This document shows positions 5,911 through 6,030 of a DNA stretch of 6,030 nt, one piece after another. The DNA is from Bacteroidota bacterium (GTDB taxonomy: Bacteria > Bacteroidota > Ignavibacteria > T3Sed10-11), in the NCBI GenBank assembly GCA_007128495.1, contig SKXH01000137.1, forward strand, positions 1-6,030. Direction: 5' to 3'. Both the position numbers and the translations under genes were made by a program. Every line of letters begins with the position of its first letter. Position 1 is the stretch's first letter. Below the pieces are notes generated by a model. That model searched no databases, was not told the origin of the DNA, and saw nothing but the letters and a program-made list of their open reading frames with translations.

Positions 5911-6030
5911 TTATCCCCGCTGTCTTGACGGAGCGAGGCCGAGACGCTTCAAACGGTAGCGTAATGTTTGCTCGGTCATACCGAGAAATTGCGCCGCTTT
6001 CGATTGATTATATCCGAAACGTTCAAGGGC
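5911..6030 (-). CDS. C-terminal Fis-type helix-turn-helix of a probable sigma-54-dependent regulator (truncated by window edge)
   Basis: Only the last 39 residues and the TAA stop (5913-5911) are in the window; the frame is open to the right edge. The sequence includes NQSKAAQFLGMTEQTLRYRL, a Fis-family helix-turn-helix with the typical N-x-S-K-A-A-x-x-L-G-[MI]-[ST] pattern. It is followed by a second helix ending in RLGL and a short basic tail. This arrangement is the DNA-binding end of NtrC/bacterial enhancer-binding proteins, which activate sigma-54 promoters. The AAA+ and sensor domains would lie outside the window, so the signal and targets are unknown. A free-standing Fis-like protein is an alternative that the visible part cannot exclude. 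The gene converges on the glycosyltransferase/barrel unit and ends at the strong hairpin. Confidence 0.8.
   Translation of the reverse strand, partial: ALERFGYNQSKAAQFLGMTEQTLRYRLKRLGLAPSRQRG

Overview
The window looks like chromosomal DNA from a Gram-negative bacterium: one gene encodes a probable outer-membrane beta-barrel with a signal peptide, and another is the tail of a sigma-54-type (NtrC family) regulator. GC content is moderate. Shine-Dalgarno (SD) sites are mostly absent before the start codons; only the alanine dehydrogenase gene has a clear one. Together these fit an FCB-group or similar little-sampled Gram-negative phylum, but the sequence does not fix the taxon.

Layout. Positions 1-3735 hold four minus-strand genes, in transcription order udk (uridine kinase, 3735-3103), an M16 zinc peptidase (2985-1711), ald (alanine dehydrogenase, 1653-517) and the first 120 codons of a nuoG-like complex I subunit (360-1, running off the window). 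A 72-bp divergent region (3736-3807) separates them from two plus-strand genes: a membrane family 2 glycosyltransferase (3808-4959) and an overlapping DUF1207-like outer-membrane protein (4949-5815). A two-tier hairpin (5830-5880) ends this unit where it converges on a minus-strand gene, of which only the C-terminal Fis-type helix-turn-helix is present (6030-5911).

How the genes work together. Ald makes NADH while deaminating alanine to pyruvate, and NuoG belongs to the NADH-oxidising arm of complex I, so that pair makes metabolic sense although each may be transcribed separately. The udk and M16 genes each have a candidate promoter with the same -10 hexamer (TATCTT) and the same 17-bp spacer. 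The glycosyltransferase and the outer-membrane protein overlap by 11 nt, which suggests a coupled envelope-related unit of unknown product.

Most of the window is housekeeping sequence. I found no mobile element, CRISPR array, tRNA, rRNA or recognisable new defence system. The points most worth a second look are the glycosyltransferase/barrel pair, the large inverted repeat with competing pairings between ald and nuoG, and the overlapping divergent promoters at 3766-3803.
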